Assembly: GCA_963575745.1 (NCBI GenBank)
Contig: CAUYUJ010015745.1
Location: 122,001-186,000 of the forward strand
Source: Prorocentrum cordatum
Lineage: Eukaryota > Sar > Dinophyceae > Prorocentrales > Prorocentraceae
DNA length: 64,000 nucleotides
Reading direction: 5' to 3'
Each line of letters opens with the position of its first letter. Positions within the stretch are counted from its first letter, which is position 1. Positions 33,000 to 44,490 of the stretch are shown piece after piece. A program made the translations under genes and the position numbers. A model generated the notes under the pieces. It was not told the origin of the DNA. It did not search any database and saw only the letters and a list, made by a program, of their open reading frames with translations.

Positions 33000-34150
33000 G
33001 GCCCTCGCTCCTGCCGCAAAACCTGCTTGCCTCGCGGCCGCCCTCCAAGTCGAAGCGCCGCAGTACGCAGTAGTTCATCTTCGTACGTGTCCAGGACCCT
33101 GCCACAGGCTGCCTCCAAGCCTGCTGTCGTGATCACCGTGGCCAGGTCGCCGTGGACGACGGTCCAGTCAGGGCCTGGGAGCTAAGGCCCAATCAAGGCC
33201 TGGGCTGGGGAAGCTCGGGCCCTGTGCGCCCGCGTCGCCAAGCCGCCTGGCTTCGGCAAGGCCAGCTGCAGCAGCGCCGCACGGCGCGTCCGCGCATCGA
33301 CGCGGTCGCAGCGGCTGGTGCCCTTGATGGGCGTGTCCGCGCCCACGCAGATGTAGCCCAGCTCACTCGCAGATGTCGCCGCGATGCACGTGGCCAGGCG
33401 CGCGCCAAGCGCGGGGAGCAGGTGGGCCTCGCCCACGACCTCGGGCAGCATGTTCCAGGCTGCCCCCACGACAAAGGGGCGGTGCATGGCCCTGACGACC
33501 GAGCCCACATTGGTAAGCAGGTCCAGGCTGAAGTCGCTCAGGTCCTGGTTGGTGTGGAAATACGCCGATATCAGCAAGGTGCCCGTAGTCGAACCCAACG
33601 ATGTCATCCAGAAGCCCAAACGGGCAGAACAACGAATCGAAATGCGGTCCTCACTGAATTCGACGCGCTTCATGCGCACCCACGGGCGCACCAAAATTCC
33701 AACTCCTCAGGATACTCCACATTTGTCCGTCGCAGTCGCGGGGACGAGGTCGGCCACCCATCCCGCTCGCTTGGCTGCTCAAACGGCTGCTGCCAGCCGT
33801 AGGTCGTCGAACAGGCGATGCTCCTGGATGAGGATGGCCTGTAACTCGTCGTCGACGCTGCCCTGCTCCAGCTGTGCCAAGCAGGCGCCCCAGCACGTGA
33901 CATTCACCGTCATGACGGCCAGGGTGTCGCCATTGCCCTTGTAGCTGCGCGGCCGCAGAGATGCCGACTGCCTCGGCCCAGCGCCCACCGCTGCTGGGCA
34001 GTCGGGTCCACGCCTCACGCAAAGGGACTTGCCGACCGACGGGTCCGCGCCTCCCCCAGGGAGGGACTTTCCGTCACCCGCAGCGTTGGCCACCTCTGGG
34101 CAGTCGGGCCCATGCTTCACGTAGAGGGACGCACCGACCGACGGGTCCAC
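33000..34150 (-). pseudogene. LINE endonuclease (exonuclease-endonuclease-phosphatase fold), frameshifted
   Basis: The first part (33779-34150) carries VMTVNVTCWG near its middle and ILIQEHRL, matching the N-terminal strand and the catalytic Glu motif of APE-like endonucleases. A second frame (33182-33694) has LLISAYFHTNQ, then MHRPFVVGAAWNMLPEV, corresponding to the family's PFxxGGDWN motif. The usual Asp is replaced (GAAWN). A third fragment near 33080 reads TKMNYCVL, close to the family's KIDYFV. At least two frame changes separate these parts, so no functional endonuclease can be read. Confidence 0.75.
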
Positions 34151-34435
34151 GCCTCCCGTGTGGAGGGACTCACCGTCACCCAGGTTGTAGCCGAGGGCCC
34201 AGCGCAGCGCCCAGCAGCCGGCGCCCCCTGCCCATTATCTCCCTTCGAGAGGCCGACATCCCGAGGCGGCTCAACCTTCAAAGGGGGCCGCGCGCTGGGG
34301 GAACCCCGAGGCCGCTCGACCTCCGAAGAGGGACCACGCGCTGCAGTGGTGAGAAGGTGGACAGGGGTCTGCACAAGCATATGCCAACGAGCGGCACGTT
34401 GACACCGAATAGCTCGGGACGACGAGGAGGAAAAA

Positions 34436-34750
34436 GGGCAAGGGGGAGGGGAGGAGGAGGAGGACAACGACGAGGAGGAGGAGGAGGGGGAGGAGGAGGA
34501 GCAGGAGGAGGAGGAGGAGGAGGAGGAGGAGGAAGAGAGGGAAGATGAGAAGGAGGAGGAGGAGGAGCAGAGGAGGAGGAGTAGGGAGGGGGAGCGGGAG
34601 GGGGAGGAGGAGGAGGAGCGGGAGGGGGAGGAGGGACGAGGGAGGAGGAGGAGGAGGAGGAGGAGGAGGAGGAGGAGGGGGAAGAGGTGGAGGAGGTGGA
34701 GGAAGAGGAGGAGGAGGAGGAAGTGGAGGCAGGAGGAGGAGGAGGCCAAA
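34436..34750. repeat. GGA/GAG purine tract followed by poly-G
   Basis: Nearly pure GGA words for 300 bases, then about 18 G near 34757-34774. It lies immediately upstream (with respect to the minus strand) of the LINE remnant. Long Ser/Pro- or Arg/Gly-rich frames are artefacts. Confidence 0.9.
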
Positions 34751-34972
34751 AACAGGGGGGGGGGGGGGGGGGGGCAGCCCGCCTCCCACCGCCGCTGCCA
34801 GTCGGGCGGCCGCGCGGAGGCGACCTCGCCGGGCAGGTCGAAATGCGCGGCCTGCCGCCGCGCTCTGCCAGGGCGGGGGCGGCGGGGGGCCGGAAGCGGA
34901 GCAAGCCGCCCGAGGGAGCGACGAGGGGAGGGGTCGAGCTCCGAGGATGGAGGCCACGGGGCGCTGTCCTCG

Positions 34973-35116
34973 GGTCGCGAATGTCCTCCTACATGCGGAT
35001 TGTGGAAGACAGATGAAAACAAATCAGAACGATAGTCAAACATAGTCAGAAATAGACATCGTCCAGAGACGAATTATGTTTGATCACTCCGGCTGTAGAG
35101 GGACATGTCCAACTGA
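34973..35116. mobile_element. MITE-like element, family B, copy 1
   Basis: Left end GAATGTCCTCCTACATGCGG and right end CTGTAGAGGGACATGTCC are imperfect inverted repeats of about 25 bases. Copies of the same family at 39831-39987 and 55308-55486 share both ends and a conserved interior ATCGTCC(CC)AGAC-like word. It carries no coding capacity. Confidence 0.65.
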
Positions 35117-35127
35117 ACGCTGTGTAA

Positions 35128-35280
35128 GTCGGACGTGTCCTCCTACAGGCGGATGTTGGAAGACAGGTAGAAAAGAATCCCACAATGTTCAAAGAAACAA
35201 AAGTAGACGAAATCGTCCCCTGACGATTTTGCTATTATTGTTGAGTATTCCTCCTGTGGCCCCTGATCCTGCCCCCCTAA
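35128..35280. mobile_element. MITE-like element, family B, copy 2 (right end decayed)
   Basis: Left end GTCGGACGTGTCCTCCTACA is well conserved, and the interior word AATCGTCCCCTGAC is present. The right end is reduced to TCCTCCTGTGGCCCCTGAT. It lies 11 bases from copy 1 and 5 bases from the family A copy, so three elements stand in a row. Confidence 0.6.
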
Positions 35281-35285
35281 TTAAC

Positions 35286-35461
35286 TTGAGCAGGGACCGA
35301 CCGTCCTGGCATTCCTGTATAGGTCTATCACGACATGTTCTTAGAACCCCGAAGATACAGACCACAAAAGTTGATTGGAACATATTCTAAACAACCGAAG
35401 GTCCCGACAACATGGCACTCTCAACCAGAGGTGAGCCAGGACGCTTCGCCACTGCTCGACA
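35286..35461. mobile_element. MITE-like element, family A, copy 1
   Basis: Left end TTGAGCAGGGACCGACCGTC, right end AGGACGCTTCGCCACTGCT. The ends are inverted repeats of about 42 bases with scattered mismatches. The interior has the palindromic word GTTCTTAGAAC. Other copies lie at 51439-51654 and 52323-52554, with a truncated one at 46389-46535. Confidence 0.7.
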
Positions 35462-36190
35462 AACGCTGCCCCCCTGGTTTTCGAGTCAAGACTCAGCGGT
35501 CCGGCGACGGTTCGGGACGATCTGGACACCGCCGGAACGCTCTCGGCGAAGCGCATCTGCTGGAGAGCAGGCCGGGGCTGGTGAACCGCCGAGAACCGAG
35601 GATATCGCACGAAACTCGATGGCGAGCCTGGGGGAGGGAACCGAGAAGGGGAGGGCATCCTCACACGGCTCGGAAGCCCCGCGGCCCTCCGAGAAATTTC
35701 CAGGCCTTCCCCGAAAACGCTTAAAACAAAAGCCGGAAGGCTTCTGAGAAGCCCCGCCGCCTTCTGAGGTGGCTTTCTCCCTCTCGCTTCCCCCCTCGCT
35801 CGCCCCCGACAAGCCTCGACGCATCGAGGCCAAACCTCGGACCTCGAAACATGGGAGGCCAGCCCCCCGAGCCCGGCCGGCCCCCCCCACCCCACTCTGA
35901 ACGTTGCCCTTCGAGGCCTCTGGGGAGAGCGGCCGGGGCACGGCCAACACCGCGAGGCGGCGCACCGCCCACGAGGGGGGGCGGCGAGGCGAGGCCCCGG
36001 GGGGCGGGGCGAACTGGGCGAGAGCGCGGGCCGCACGAGGTGGGGTGAGGGAACAGACTGCCTGAGGCACGCGGGCGCCAGGCGGTCCAAGACGGTCAGG
36101 TGCCGGTCAGCCAGCGGTGGGGCGCACTGGGAGCGAACTGAGGCACGAGACGACAGAAAAAGGACAGGGCTGGAGGGGGGAAGAGGGGTA

Positions 36191-36390
36191 GGGGGCAAGC
36201 AGCGGCATGAACCTGAAAAACCATGGGGTCCGCGCGGGTTCCTCGGATCTGCGCTGGCCCCCCCCCTTCCTGGCGCGCGGAGCGCGCAAGGGGCGGCGCC
36301 AAAGGCGCCGCCAGGGGGCCCCAGCGCCGATCCGAGGAACCCGCGCGGAACTCCGAGGACTTATGCTCATGCCACTGCTTGTTGCCCGTG
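36191..36390. mobile_element. Fold-back element with inverted arms of about 95 bases
   Basis: The left arm (36191-36285) contains GCAGCGGCATGA, CCGCGCGGGTTCCTCGGATC and GCGCTGGC. The right arm (36290-36390) is its reverse complement with a few differences. The centre is GGCGCC-AAA-GGCGCC. A diverged half-copy is visible at 57280-57350. The element could fold into one long hairpin; no protein is encoded. Confidence 0.75.
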
Positions 36391-36459
36391 GGATGGTGCC
36401 CCTCGAAGCACCTCTTGCACACTGGGGCGGCGCAGTGTCCCGCCAGGGACGCCCTGCCG

Positions 36460-36680
36460 CGGAGGAGGAGCAGGAGGGGGGGGAGCAGGACAGGAGGAGG
36501 ACGAGGGGAAGAGCAGGAAGAGGGAGGAGGAGGAGGAGGAGGAGGAGGAGGAGGAGGACGAGGAGGAGGAGGAGGACGAGGAGGAGGACAAGGAGGAAGA
36601 GGAGGAGGAGGAGGAGGAGGAGGAGGAGGAGTAGGAGGAGGAGGAGGAGGAGGAGGGGGAGGAGGGGCAGGAGGATCGAT
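36460..36680. repeat. GGA purine tract
   Basis: About 220 bases of GGA/AGG words, starting within 70 bases of the fold-back element. Confidence 0.9.
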
Positions 36681-36962
36681 GGATCGATCGAGCTCTCGGG
36701 CCGGTTCGGGACTACGCTCTGGGCTCTGCGCTGCTTTACAAAATCTGGTGGCCTAGCTGTGATGCCTTTGCTGAAAGGGGGTCGCAGGCGCCAATCGACG
36801 CACCGACCTCCCGCACGCAGGGGGTCGCGGGCAGGGTAGCACCCGCTACCTTTTCTTTTCGGTTCGGGGGGGGGAGGTCGGCGCACTACATAATACTCAG
36901 GGAAGCTCTGGCCTCGGAGTTGGTAGAGGTCGGGAGTCTCGGTCGACGGCGGCCTTCCCTGA

Positions 36963-37823
36963 CTAGCATTCTGAAATACTCACTAGTTTCGAAGGCCTGC
37001 GGGATCGCACGGGCTGCATGGCCCTCGAGACTGGACAGAAATGATATGTTTTCTCGTGGCCGTCGGCCACGCGCTCACTGCGGCAAATTGCCTGAGGCGT
37101 CTCACGGTGAACGGCGCCCTGAGCTGTGTATCGTACCTCTGCTACTGGCCGTTGATCAGGCGGCTCAGCTCGCGCTCCAGCCCTCCCCTCGGTGCCGATC
37201 CCGTCTTGCGAATGGCTCCCTCCTTGCGCAATTGGCGCACGAGGATCGTCTCGATCTGGTGTGCAGCGCGGTCTTGACCGAGAACTGGAAATGGCATCGC
37301 TCCTGAGCTCCTCTTTGCCCTTGTTCTTGCACACCCTGAAAACTGGAATGCCGTCCGCCACCGCCTCCGCGCTGCAAGATAAAATGGTGTCCTGGTAATA
37401 CTTATCCAGGTGCTCGCGTTCTGGCCATTCGTCGAGGGCCCGTCCTATGTAGTTCGCTACCTCCGTCCAGACGCGGATGCGCGGGCTGCCCAACGATGCC
37501 GTGTCCACCTGCTCGCCCGTGCCCGCGCGGCGTCGTAGTTCCTGTGCCTGCTCGTTGTACGCTCGTTCTGCTGCCAGCACTGCCTTGGCGATGCCGCTCC
37601 TGGTGTCGACCTCCCACGTCTGCATCACCGCCGCCGTTAGCTCTGCCTGCTCCCTGGCCCAAGTTTGCGCTAAGCGCGCCGTGAGGTCCACCACCTGCGC
37701 TTGTTGGGCGCCGCGCCTCCTGCCGGCCCAGCGGGTGCTCCTTCGAGCGGGCGTCGCGGTTGGCGGCTGCGGTCTGGGCGAGGCGGTCCTCCTGCTGTTG
37801 CTGCCCGCGCCGCTGGCGCCCAC
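36963..37823 (-). pseudogene. Possible LINE ORF1-like or multi-copy repeat protein, degraded
   Basis: The minus-strand frame (no ATG at its upper end) has a protein-like central part of about 150 residues: VVDLTARLAQTW, then AVMQTWEVDTRSGIAKAVLAAERAY and LGSPRIRVWTEVANYIGRA. The Leu/Arg helix, a Tyr-containing helix and LGxPxxxxW resemble, from memory, a family of Symbiodiniaceae and Prorocentrum repeat proteins sometimes found near LINE ORFs. After about residue 185 the frame loses this character and probably shifts. The start cannot be fixed. Confidence 0.35.
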
Positions 37824-37829
37824 TGCGGG

Positions 37830-38455
37830 CGCTGGTCGAAGAGCGCCATCAGCTCCGCGCGGGCGTAGAAGTGGTCGCGGGAGGCGCGTGCAGAGATGCT
37901 GGAAGAAGGAGCCCTTGTCTAGTGCACCGAGAAACCCGACGCGGCTCTTACTTCAGCGTCAAGAGCTCACCACGACTGCGCCACCGCGCCGAAGACGCAC
38001 AGCGCCGAAGACGCACAGAGGGGGGGTGCCCCAGCGCCCCTTCGGCCTCTCTGCATCGAGCACCGTGATGCGATCGGGACAAAGACCCCCAAGTGAGCGC
38101 TTTCTTCTTCGGCATTTCGACATTGGGCGGAAGAGAGGGAGGGGGGAGGCTCCGGACCTCTGCTTAATGCGACTGTTTTAAACAGTGCGTCCTAGGGAGG
38201 AGACTCCACCTGCTCGAAACAGGCGCCAAAAGCAGTCAGGATCCACTCTACTGGGGGTGTGGGAGGGGGGGTGCAACGGCCCGCGCCGATCGGCAAAGCA
38301 ATGACCAAGAAGACGACCCGCAACTCACACGGATCTCATGTTTGGTCTTGCGTGGCTGTTCTGGCGGCCGATACCTACTGGACCGAAAACGGTATGCCCA
38401 TGCGCTCGGCCCGGGAAGGGGAAAGGAGCGGGCAGCTCTGCTGCAGGCTCTAGTG
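37830..38455. other. No feature recognised
   Basis: GC-rich sequence with short frames only; GCGCCGAAGACGCACAG is repeated twice near 37985-38020. Nothing else can be supported. Confidence 0.4.
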
Positions 38456-38459
38456 TGCC

Positions 38460-39470
38460 AGGGTGGCATCCGAGACCGCCGAGCCTCAGAGGCCCACACG
38501 AGGCCCCCAAGACGCCCCCGCTGGCCTCCAAGAGAGGCCCCCGAGAGGTCCACCAGGAGACCCCAGGATACCTCCAAGAGGCCTGGGGCCCACGACCCAG
38601 ACACGGTTGCGGGATGGGCCGAAGGCCACTAGATCCGCCGCCCCCTGTGGCTTGCCACAGGGGTGCGCCGCGTGCTTTCTAAAGGTTCCCAATGGGCCGT
38701 CGGCAGAGCGCCCTGGCAACCTGGAAGGACTCATACAAAGTCTCTCCCGTCGGCTCTCTATCCCCATAAGGGCCCGTAAACTTCCCAGGCCATCGGTCTT
38801 CCAGCTCAAGAACGCCCCAAGACGGCATCCAAGACGGCCAACATGATTCCCAAAACGGCTACGATGGCCCCAAGAGCGCCCAATAATGCTCAAAGATGTC
38901 TCCATGACGGGCCGAGATGCACCAAATATTGCCTCTAGATCGCCCAAGACGGCCGAAGAGGCCTCCAAAACGGCCCAAAAGGCCTCCAAGGGTGCCTCCA
39001 GGAAGGCTCAAAGAGACCCAGACCATTGTTGTTCCTCCAGTGCTTGAAGGATGCGGGCGGTTGCCCATCTTCGACGTTATGAAGCCCAAGACGGCTCCAG
39101 ATGCCACGAAGATGGCCCAAGAGTGCCCAAGAGGCATCCGAAATGGCCCCATGACGGCCCAAGAGGCCCCGAGACGGCCCCAAGAGGGCCCCAAGACTGC
39201 CCATGAGACCTCCAAGACGCCCAATATGGCCACCAAGACAGCCCTTAAGCACCCAAAGAGGGCCCCAAGTCGGCCAAGAGAAGCTTCCAAGACGGCTTCC
39301 GACGGCTTCTGATGGGTCAGGTGCGCACTCAGACGGTCAAAAAGCCTCCCAAGGAGTCCCAAAGGCCCCCAGGAGGCCCGAGACGCCCCCAAGAGGCCTC
39401 CAAGAGGCCCCCAGGAAGCTCACAGGAGGCCCCAAGAGTGCCCCAAGAGGCTTCCAAGAGGTCTCCTCCT
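38460..39470. repeat. CCAAGAGGCC / AAGACGGCCC degenerate satellite
   Basis: About 1 kb of a roughly 12-15 base unit (CCAAGACGGCCC, CCAAGAGGCCCC, CTCCAAGACG). The central part 39010-39090 is unique. The block ends at a CCT tract (39470-39530). Translated frames are KRPPR- or GLLGR-type low-complexity peptides and are rejected as genes. Confidence 0.7.
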
Positions 39471-39830
39471 CAGCCTCCTCCTCCTCCTCCTTCTCCTCCT
39501 CCTCGTTCCTCTCTCTCCTCCTCTTCTCCTGTCTCAACTCGTTCCCCGAAGGGTTGCCACAACGGCTGGAGGAACACATAGTACGGTAACTTGACCGAGC
39601 TCTGGCCGCAACGTTCGGCCACATAGGCGCTGCTAAAAAGCAAGGGGCGGCGGTGGTTCGCCGTAGGCGTCTCCGATACAGCGCGACCGCATCATGTGGA
39701 CGCGCGATGAGGATGCAAAGCCCTTGGACGCCAAACGCAAGGCCGAAGCTGGGACTCCGTGACTGAGGTTGGGCCGAGGAGGTGAGGATGTGAGGGCATG
39801 AACGCTTGGAAGAAGTAGGCGAAATAGTGT

Positions 39831-39987
39831 TAGGCCGGGCATGTCCTCCTACAGGCGGATTGTGGAAAAAAATGAAAAAATACCCTCAGAAACAATGAAA
39901 TACTTGAAAAAAGGGCAAACCATCGTCCCCAGACTATGTTGTTTACTATGCTTGACTATTCCTCCTGTAGAGGGACATGCCCAACTT
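39831..39987. mobile_element. MITE-like element, family B, copy 3
   Basis: The best-preserved copy: left end GGGCATGTCCTCCTACAGGC, right end CTCCTGTAGAGGGACATGCC, inverted repeats of about 25 bases. The interior is A/T-rich with CATCGTCCCCAGAC. Length about 157 bases, no frame. Confidence 0.75.
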
Positions 39988-40390
39988 GAAAATAATGGCA
40001 CAGAGAATTGCTGACCAAAAGAGCGAGCGCCTCCCGCCCCCTGAAACGGAAGGAAGAGGAAACGGCACGGCTGGCTTGAAGCAGGGAGGCACACAGAGTG
40101 CATCGAAGCCTGGGAACTGGACCAGACCCTCACAAAACGGCTCACCCCAATGCTGCTACGGCTTGAGTGTGCAGCGGAGCTGTGGAAACCGGAAGCTGTA
40201 AGCTGAGTGAACGCGGAAGTGGCTGGAGCTGGAAACGAAACCCAGGGGCTGAAGCGAGCCCAGAACAGCTGGGATGACGTCGCAGGGGCTAGAAACAAAA
40301 CTGGCAGGAACCTGGCCAGGGCTGGAGAGGGTGGAAGGGCTGGCCCCAGCAACTCTTCCAGCTTCCCCGCAACACTCATGCGAGACGGTG

Positions 40391-40475
40391 GGGGGGGTAC
40401 CAACATCCACCGCCTGAGGACGCGATGTCCTGGGACCCTGGGGGGCGGTGGACATGGATATAGTTGGGCCCCAGA
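40391..40475. repeat. CCACCGCC / GGCGGTGG fold-back repeat (family C), copy 1
   Basis: CATCCACCGCCTGAGGA is followed 30 bases later by GGGCGGTGGACATGGATAT and then TTGGGCCCCAGAGG. The same arrangement is seen at 59391-59470, and a one-sided match at 40893-40985. Confidence 0.55.
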
Positions 40476-40517
40476 GGCTGGACGCCCAGACCCGACAGCT
40501 AGCTGTAACCAGTCTGC

Positions 40518-40734
40518 GGTGGCAACTCGCGGGAGCCCCCCATGCCATCTTGTCGGCCCTTGCGACTCGACGTTAGTCGACGCTGAATCGACGCTAATCG
40601 ACGCCAAATCGGCGCTAATCGACGCTAATCGACGCTGAATCGGGCTATCCCATCGACTCCCAGACGCTAATCGACGCTAGTAGACGCTAAAGACGGAACT
40701 AACAGGGTGTACCAAGCTCCCATGATTTGCTACC
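40518..40734. mobile_element. MITE-like element, family D, copy 1
   Basis: The ends GGTGGCAACTCGCGGGAGC and, inverted, GGTAGCAAATCATGGGAGC form a 19-base imperfect inverted repeat. The interior is a run of about ten GACGCTAATC/GACGCTAAATC words. Related copies are at 50897-51056 and 51731-51913. Confidence 0.7.
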
Positions 40735-41229
40735 GAATCCATCGCCAGGAGGGTCACAGCCACCCCCTTGCCAGCGGTACAGCGCTCACGGCAACCGGCA
40801 AGAGGATTGGGCACGCCCCGTCGGCATATTCCACCCTATAGTGTACACATTCTCCTCGATGTTCAATTGGGAAACTCATAGATTACCCCTCGGCAACAAA
40901 AATAGTTGGGCCCCAGAGGGCCTGACTATATCCATATCCACTGCTTGCCGAGGTTCCCAGAGATCGATCCTCCAGGTGGTGGTGATGGACATATTCCCGA
41001 GTCCGAATTCCTGCCCTACCACCGAGGTCAAAGAGGACGTCGACGACCACCACAGCGACGGCGGCGGCGACGGCGGCGACGCGCGACGGAGCCGCCTGCC
41101 CTCGCGCGTGCACGCCCGCGTCGGTGCGGCTCGCGCCCTGCACGGACACGTCGCAGCCCACTGGCGCGTCGGCGGGCAGTTCGTGGGAGGCGGCTCCCCC
41201 TGGACCTGCTCCTCATCCAGCGCCTCCTT

Positions 41230-41360
41230 CTGGGCCTCCTGCTCCTCCTCACACCTCTTCACCGGCCTCCCCCCTCGTCCTCGTCCTCGTCATCGTCCTC
41301 CCCCTTCCTCCTCCCCCTCCTCCTCACCCTCCTCCCCCCCTCCTCATCCCTCGCCACGCG
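41230..41360. repeat. CCT/CGTCCTCGTC tract
   Basis: Pyrimidine-rich tract of CCT and CGT words. Neighbouring sequence (40740-41230 and 41360-42370) holds a partial family C repeat and a partial family F element near 41725, and no supported gene. Confidence 0.75.
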
Positions 41361-42369
41361 CGGTCATCGGCACGCATCGCCGGGACACTCGAAGCGAGGC
41401 AACTCCCCTGGGATTTTCCCACCCTGTCAGCGTGGAACTTGCCTTGACGAGCGACGCCAACTGCCAGAGGGGCACATGGAGGCCGTCGGGGCACTCCAAC
41501 TTGAGCGCCCCCTCGTAGAGACGGCGCGAACCCACCACACCCATTCTCTGTGAAAAAGTGGTACCCATCTCTGCTTAACCAAACAAGACCCCTAACCCTT
41601 TGGAAGGGAACATTGGGGATATGGGGTCTTTTCTGCAGATGTATCAAGCCAGGCTGCCCAGATTCATGTATCCCTGATGCCAAGACGAGGACCCCAGTGA
41701 GGCCAAGTCTTTAGTATGTGGTTAGGGCTGGGATTGTGGATGCCATGACAGTGGACACTCTAACCGTTTCGACATGTTTTAAACTGTTTCGACATGTTTT
41801 AAACATGTTCGAACCATGTTTAAGCCATGCGTTGACACTGTAGCCACATATGTCAAGCATGCTTTAGACATCTGGGAATCATGTGGCAATCTGCCTCCCG
41901 CCTCCCCATTGTTTCCGCAAGGCTAGGGGTTCTCTTCTCTTATCCTCGAGGACATCTCGCACCGGATCAAGTATGCCCGACGCCGAGCTTGAGCAGTATG
42001 TTAGGACGCCCGAAATGGGTACCGAAAAAATGGGTACAATGCCCGACAGCAAATGCTGTCCCAACCCAACAGCGGCCACTGTTGGGCAGGCGGCCTCCTG
42101 CCTCGAATGGACACAGGCCGCGGCGGCGTGGACAGCGAGCCCTGTTCAAAATGAACAAGATCCGCTGTTTGGCATTGTACCCATTCTTTCCGTGCCCATC
42201 TCGTGCGTGCAGAGTTTGGGAGTGCGAAGCTTGCAGGTGCCCGGGCGACTGCGTCGGCTGTGAGCGCGCGCCCTCCTGCGCTGCCCTCCCTCCCGCGGCG
42301 TCGCTCCTCGCCCCTCCTCCGCTCCTCGCCCACGCTCCGCGCCCCCCCCACGTCCCCCCTGTCGCCACC

Positions 42370-42620
42370 TCTTTTCCCCCACTTGTCCTCGAAGATGCCC
42401 TCTCCTCCTCGTCCTCCTCCTCCTCCTCCTCCCCCTCCTCCTCCCCTCCCTCCCCCTCCGCCTCCCCATTCTTTCAGTTCGGACATGCCCGGCCTCTCTT
42501 CTTCATTCTCGTGCGACTCCCCTTCTGTCCTCTTCTTCATCATCCGTCCTCTCTCCACTGCCGTTCTTCTTCCTCCTCCTCCTCCTCCTCCTCCGCCGCC
42601 TCCTGCTGCGCCTCTTCATG
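42370..42620. repeat. CCT-rich tract
   Basis: Three closely spaced CCT/TCC runs with short unique spacers. The adjacent 42620-43050 shows no feature. Confidence 0.8.
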
Positions 42621-43054
42621 CGCCCGCGGCTCTCAGCTTCTCCTTTCCTCCCCCTGTGAACACACTCTTCTGAGTCGCACCGAGAGACGTGGTTCCAGGC
42701 AGCCAGGGTGGTTCGCCAGGTCACTTCTCTCACACAATAAGACCGCAAGCAAGACCGCTCCCATCAAACAGGCAGGCAAACCGCAAACAACATTCAAAAC
42801 ACTGTTGCCCGCCAGCCAGAATAAGTGGGCAGAAACACAAGGTGGGAAGGCAGTGAGAGTAAATTGGGCTTCCACCTGCCCCCTGAAGAGGAGGGAAAAG
42901 GGAACACCACTCGACTCGTAAGGTAGGAAGGCACCTTAAATAAAGTAGATTGGGACTCGGGCATCCAACAAGACCCACTTTCAACGACCAACGGGCATCG
43001 TTTTGGACAGACGTGAAGCTGGAAGCATCTTCAACATTTACACGGGTGGAGGGC

Positions 43055-43965
43055 AGATCGCATACATGCAGATATGCATGCATACATACATGCATTACAT
43101 ACAGTCAAACATACATACCTATATACATATATATACGTACGTACATACATACGTAATGCATTCATACGAAGATACGTGCACACATGACTGTATACACACA
43201 TACAGACATACTTAACGCACGCGCATACACGGATACAGCCATACATGTAGACATGTCTGCATGCGTACATGCATGAACACATGACTATATACATACATAT
43301 AACAAGACAGACATATCGGCATACATACGCGCATACTTGCCTGCATACATACATACACGCATGCATACAAGCATGTACGCATACATACATACAGGCATAC
43401 ATGCATACCTACTACATACATACATGCATACATACAGACATGCATCCATACATACATGCATGCACACACATACATACAGACAGACAGACAGACAGGCATA
43501 CATGCCGACCTACCTACCTACCTACATACCGACATCCATACATACATGCACACATCACACAAACATACATACATACATACCTGCATGCATGCATGCATAC
43601 ATACACACGTGCAACATGCGTGCATACAGTCATACCTGAATCCACATACACATATCTTCATATCTACATAGCATGCAAACACCCAGGCATACACGCATAC
43701 ATACATGCATACGTGCATGTATGCGTAGTAACATATGTTTATACCGGCATACATGCATATACACATACATGCATGTATGCATACATGCCTACATACATAC
43801 ATACATACATACATACATACATACATACATACATACATACATACATACATACATACATGCATGCATGCATGCATGCATGCATGCATGCATGCATGCATGC
43901 ATACATACATACATACATACATACATACATGCATGCATATATACAAACAAACATACACATTCATA
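43055..43965. repeat. (CATA)n / (CATG)n microsatellite
   Basis: About 900 bases of ACATACATGCATAC words, with a pure (ATAC)n core at 43790-43856 and a pure (ATGC)n core at 43857-43905. All long His/Thr/Tyr- or Cys/Met/Val-rich frames here come from the repeat. Confidence 0.95.
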
Positions 43966-44490
43966 CTAAGGTGTATGTGCCGTTTGCGATCGGAAACATC
44001 AACGAAAACCACATCGTGTATAATGCTCCAGCCAGTACTTTAAAGCGACAGGTGTCGAAACAAACGTGTACACTGTGTTTGGCCCGCCATTGGCCACCAA
44101 ACAAAAAACATATTTTTGGACCCGACTAGACGCCGGACATTCAAACACTCTCCGAGGCGAACGGATTTGGAAGGACCATGTGCTGCATCACACCTGTCTT
44201 TGGCGCCCCACAGGTCCGGAACCTGCGGCAGGCCAAGGAGACCTGGTGACCTCGTCTCTCCAGCGAGCAACTTGTCCATCTGTGCATTCGAGGACGGGGC
44301 AGCATCAGGAACGCACGCCAGGCGCCTGCACTGCTGCAGCGCTCCCAGCAGGGACCTACGAGCACGGCAAGCGGACCAAGAGAACAAGCACGCGGCGCAA
44401 CCCGCCTTTGCCAGGCCGGTCCGAATCTGACCCTAGCCTTTCCAAGCCGCGCGAGCAGATGGGCATCTGACCCCCCTGCCACGAGTCCCA

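Larger units (their letters stand above)
30825..34150 (-). mobile_element. Decayed LINE-type retrotransposon (endonuclease, RT, RNase H)
   Basis: Reading the minus strand from 34150 downward, three retrotransposon domains appear in the expected order, but in several frames: an APE-type endonuclease (34150 to about 33000), a reverse transcriptase (about 32450-31600) and an RNase H (31110-30825). At least three frame changes and loss of the RT active site show it is inactive. No clear poly-A or 3' repeat follows the RNase H part, so the 3' end appears lost. A long purine tract (34436-34750) lies just upstream. The codons are very GC-rich, as in the other coding blocks. Confidence 0.8.

Noticed and set aside
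43269-44129. 286-codon His/Thr/Tyr-rich frame in the CATA microsatellite
   Set aside because: A translation of ACATACATGC words; no non-repeat part of meaningful length.
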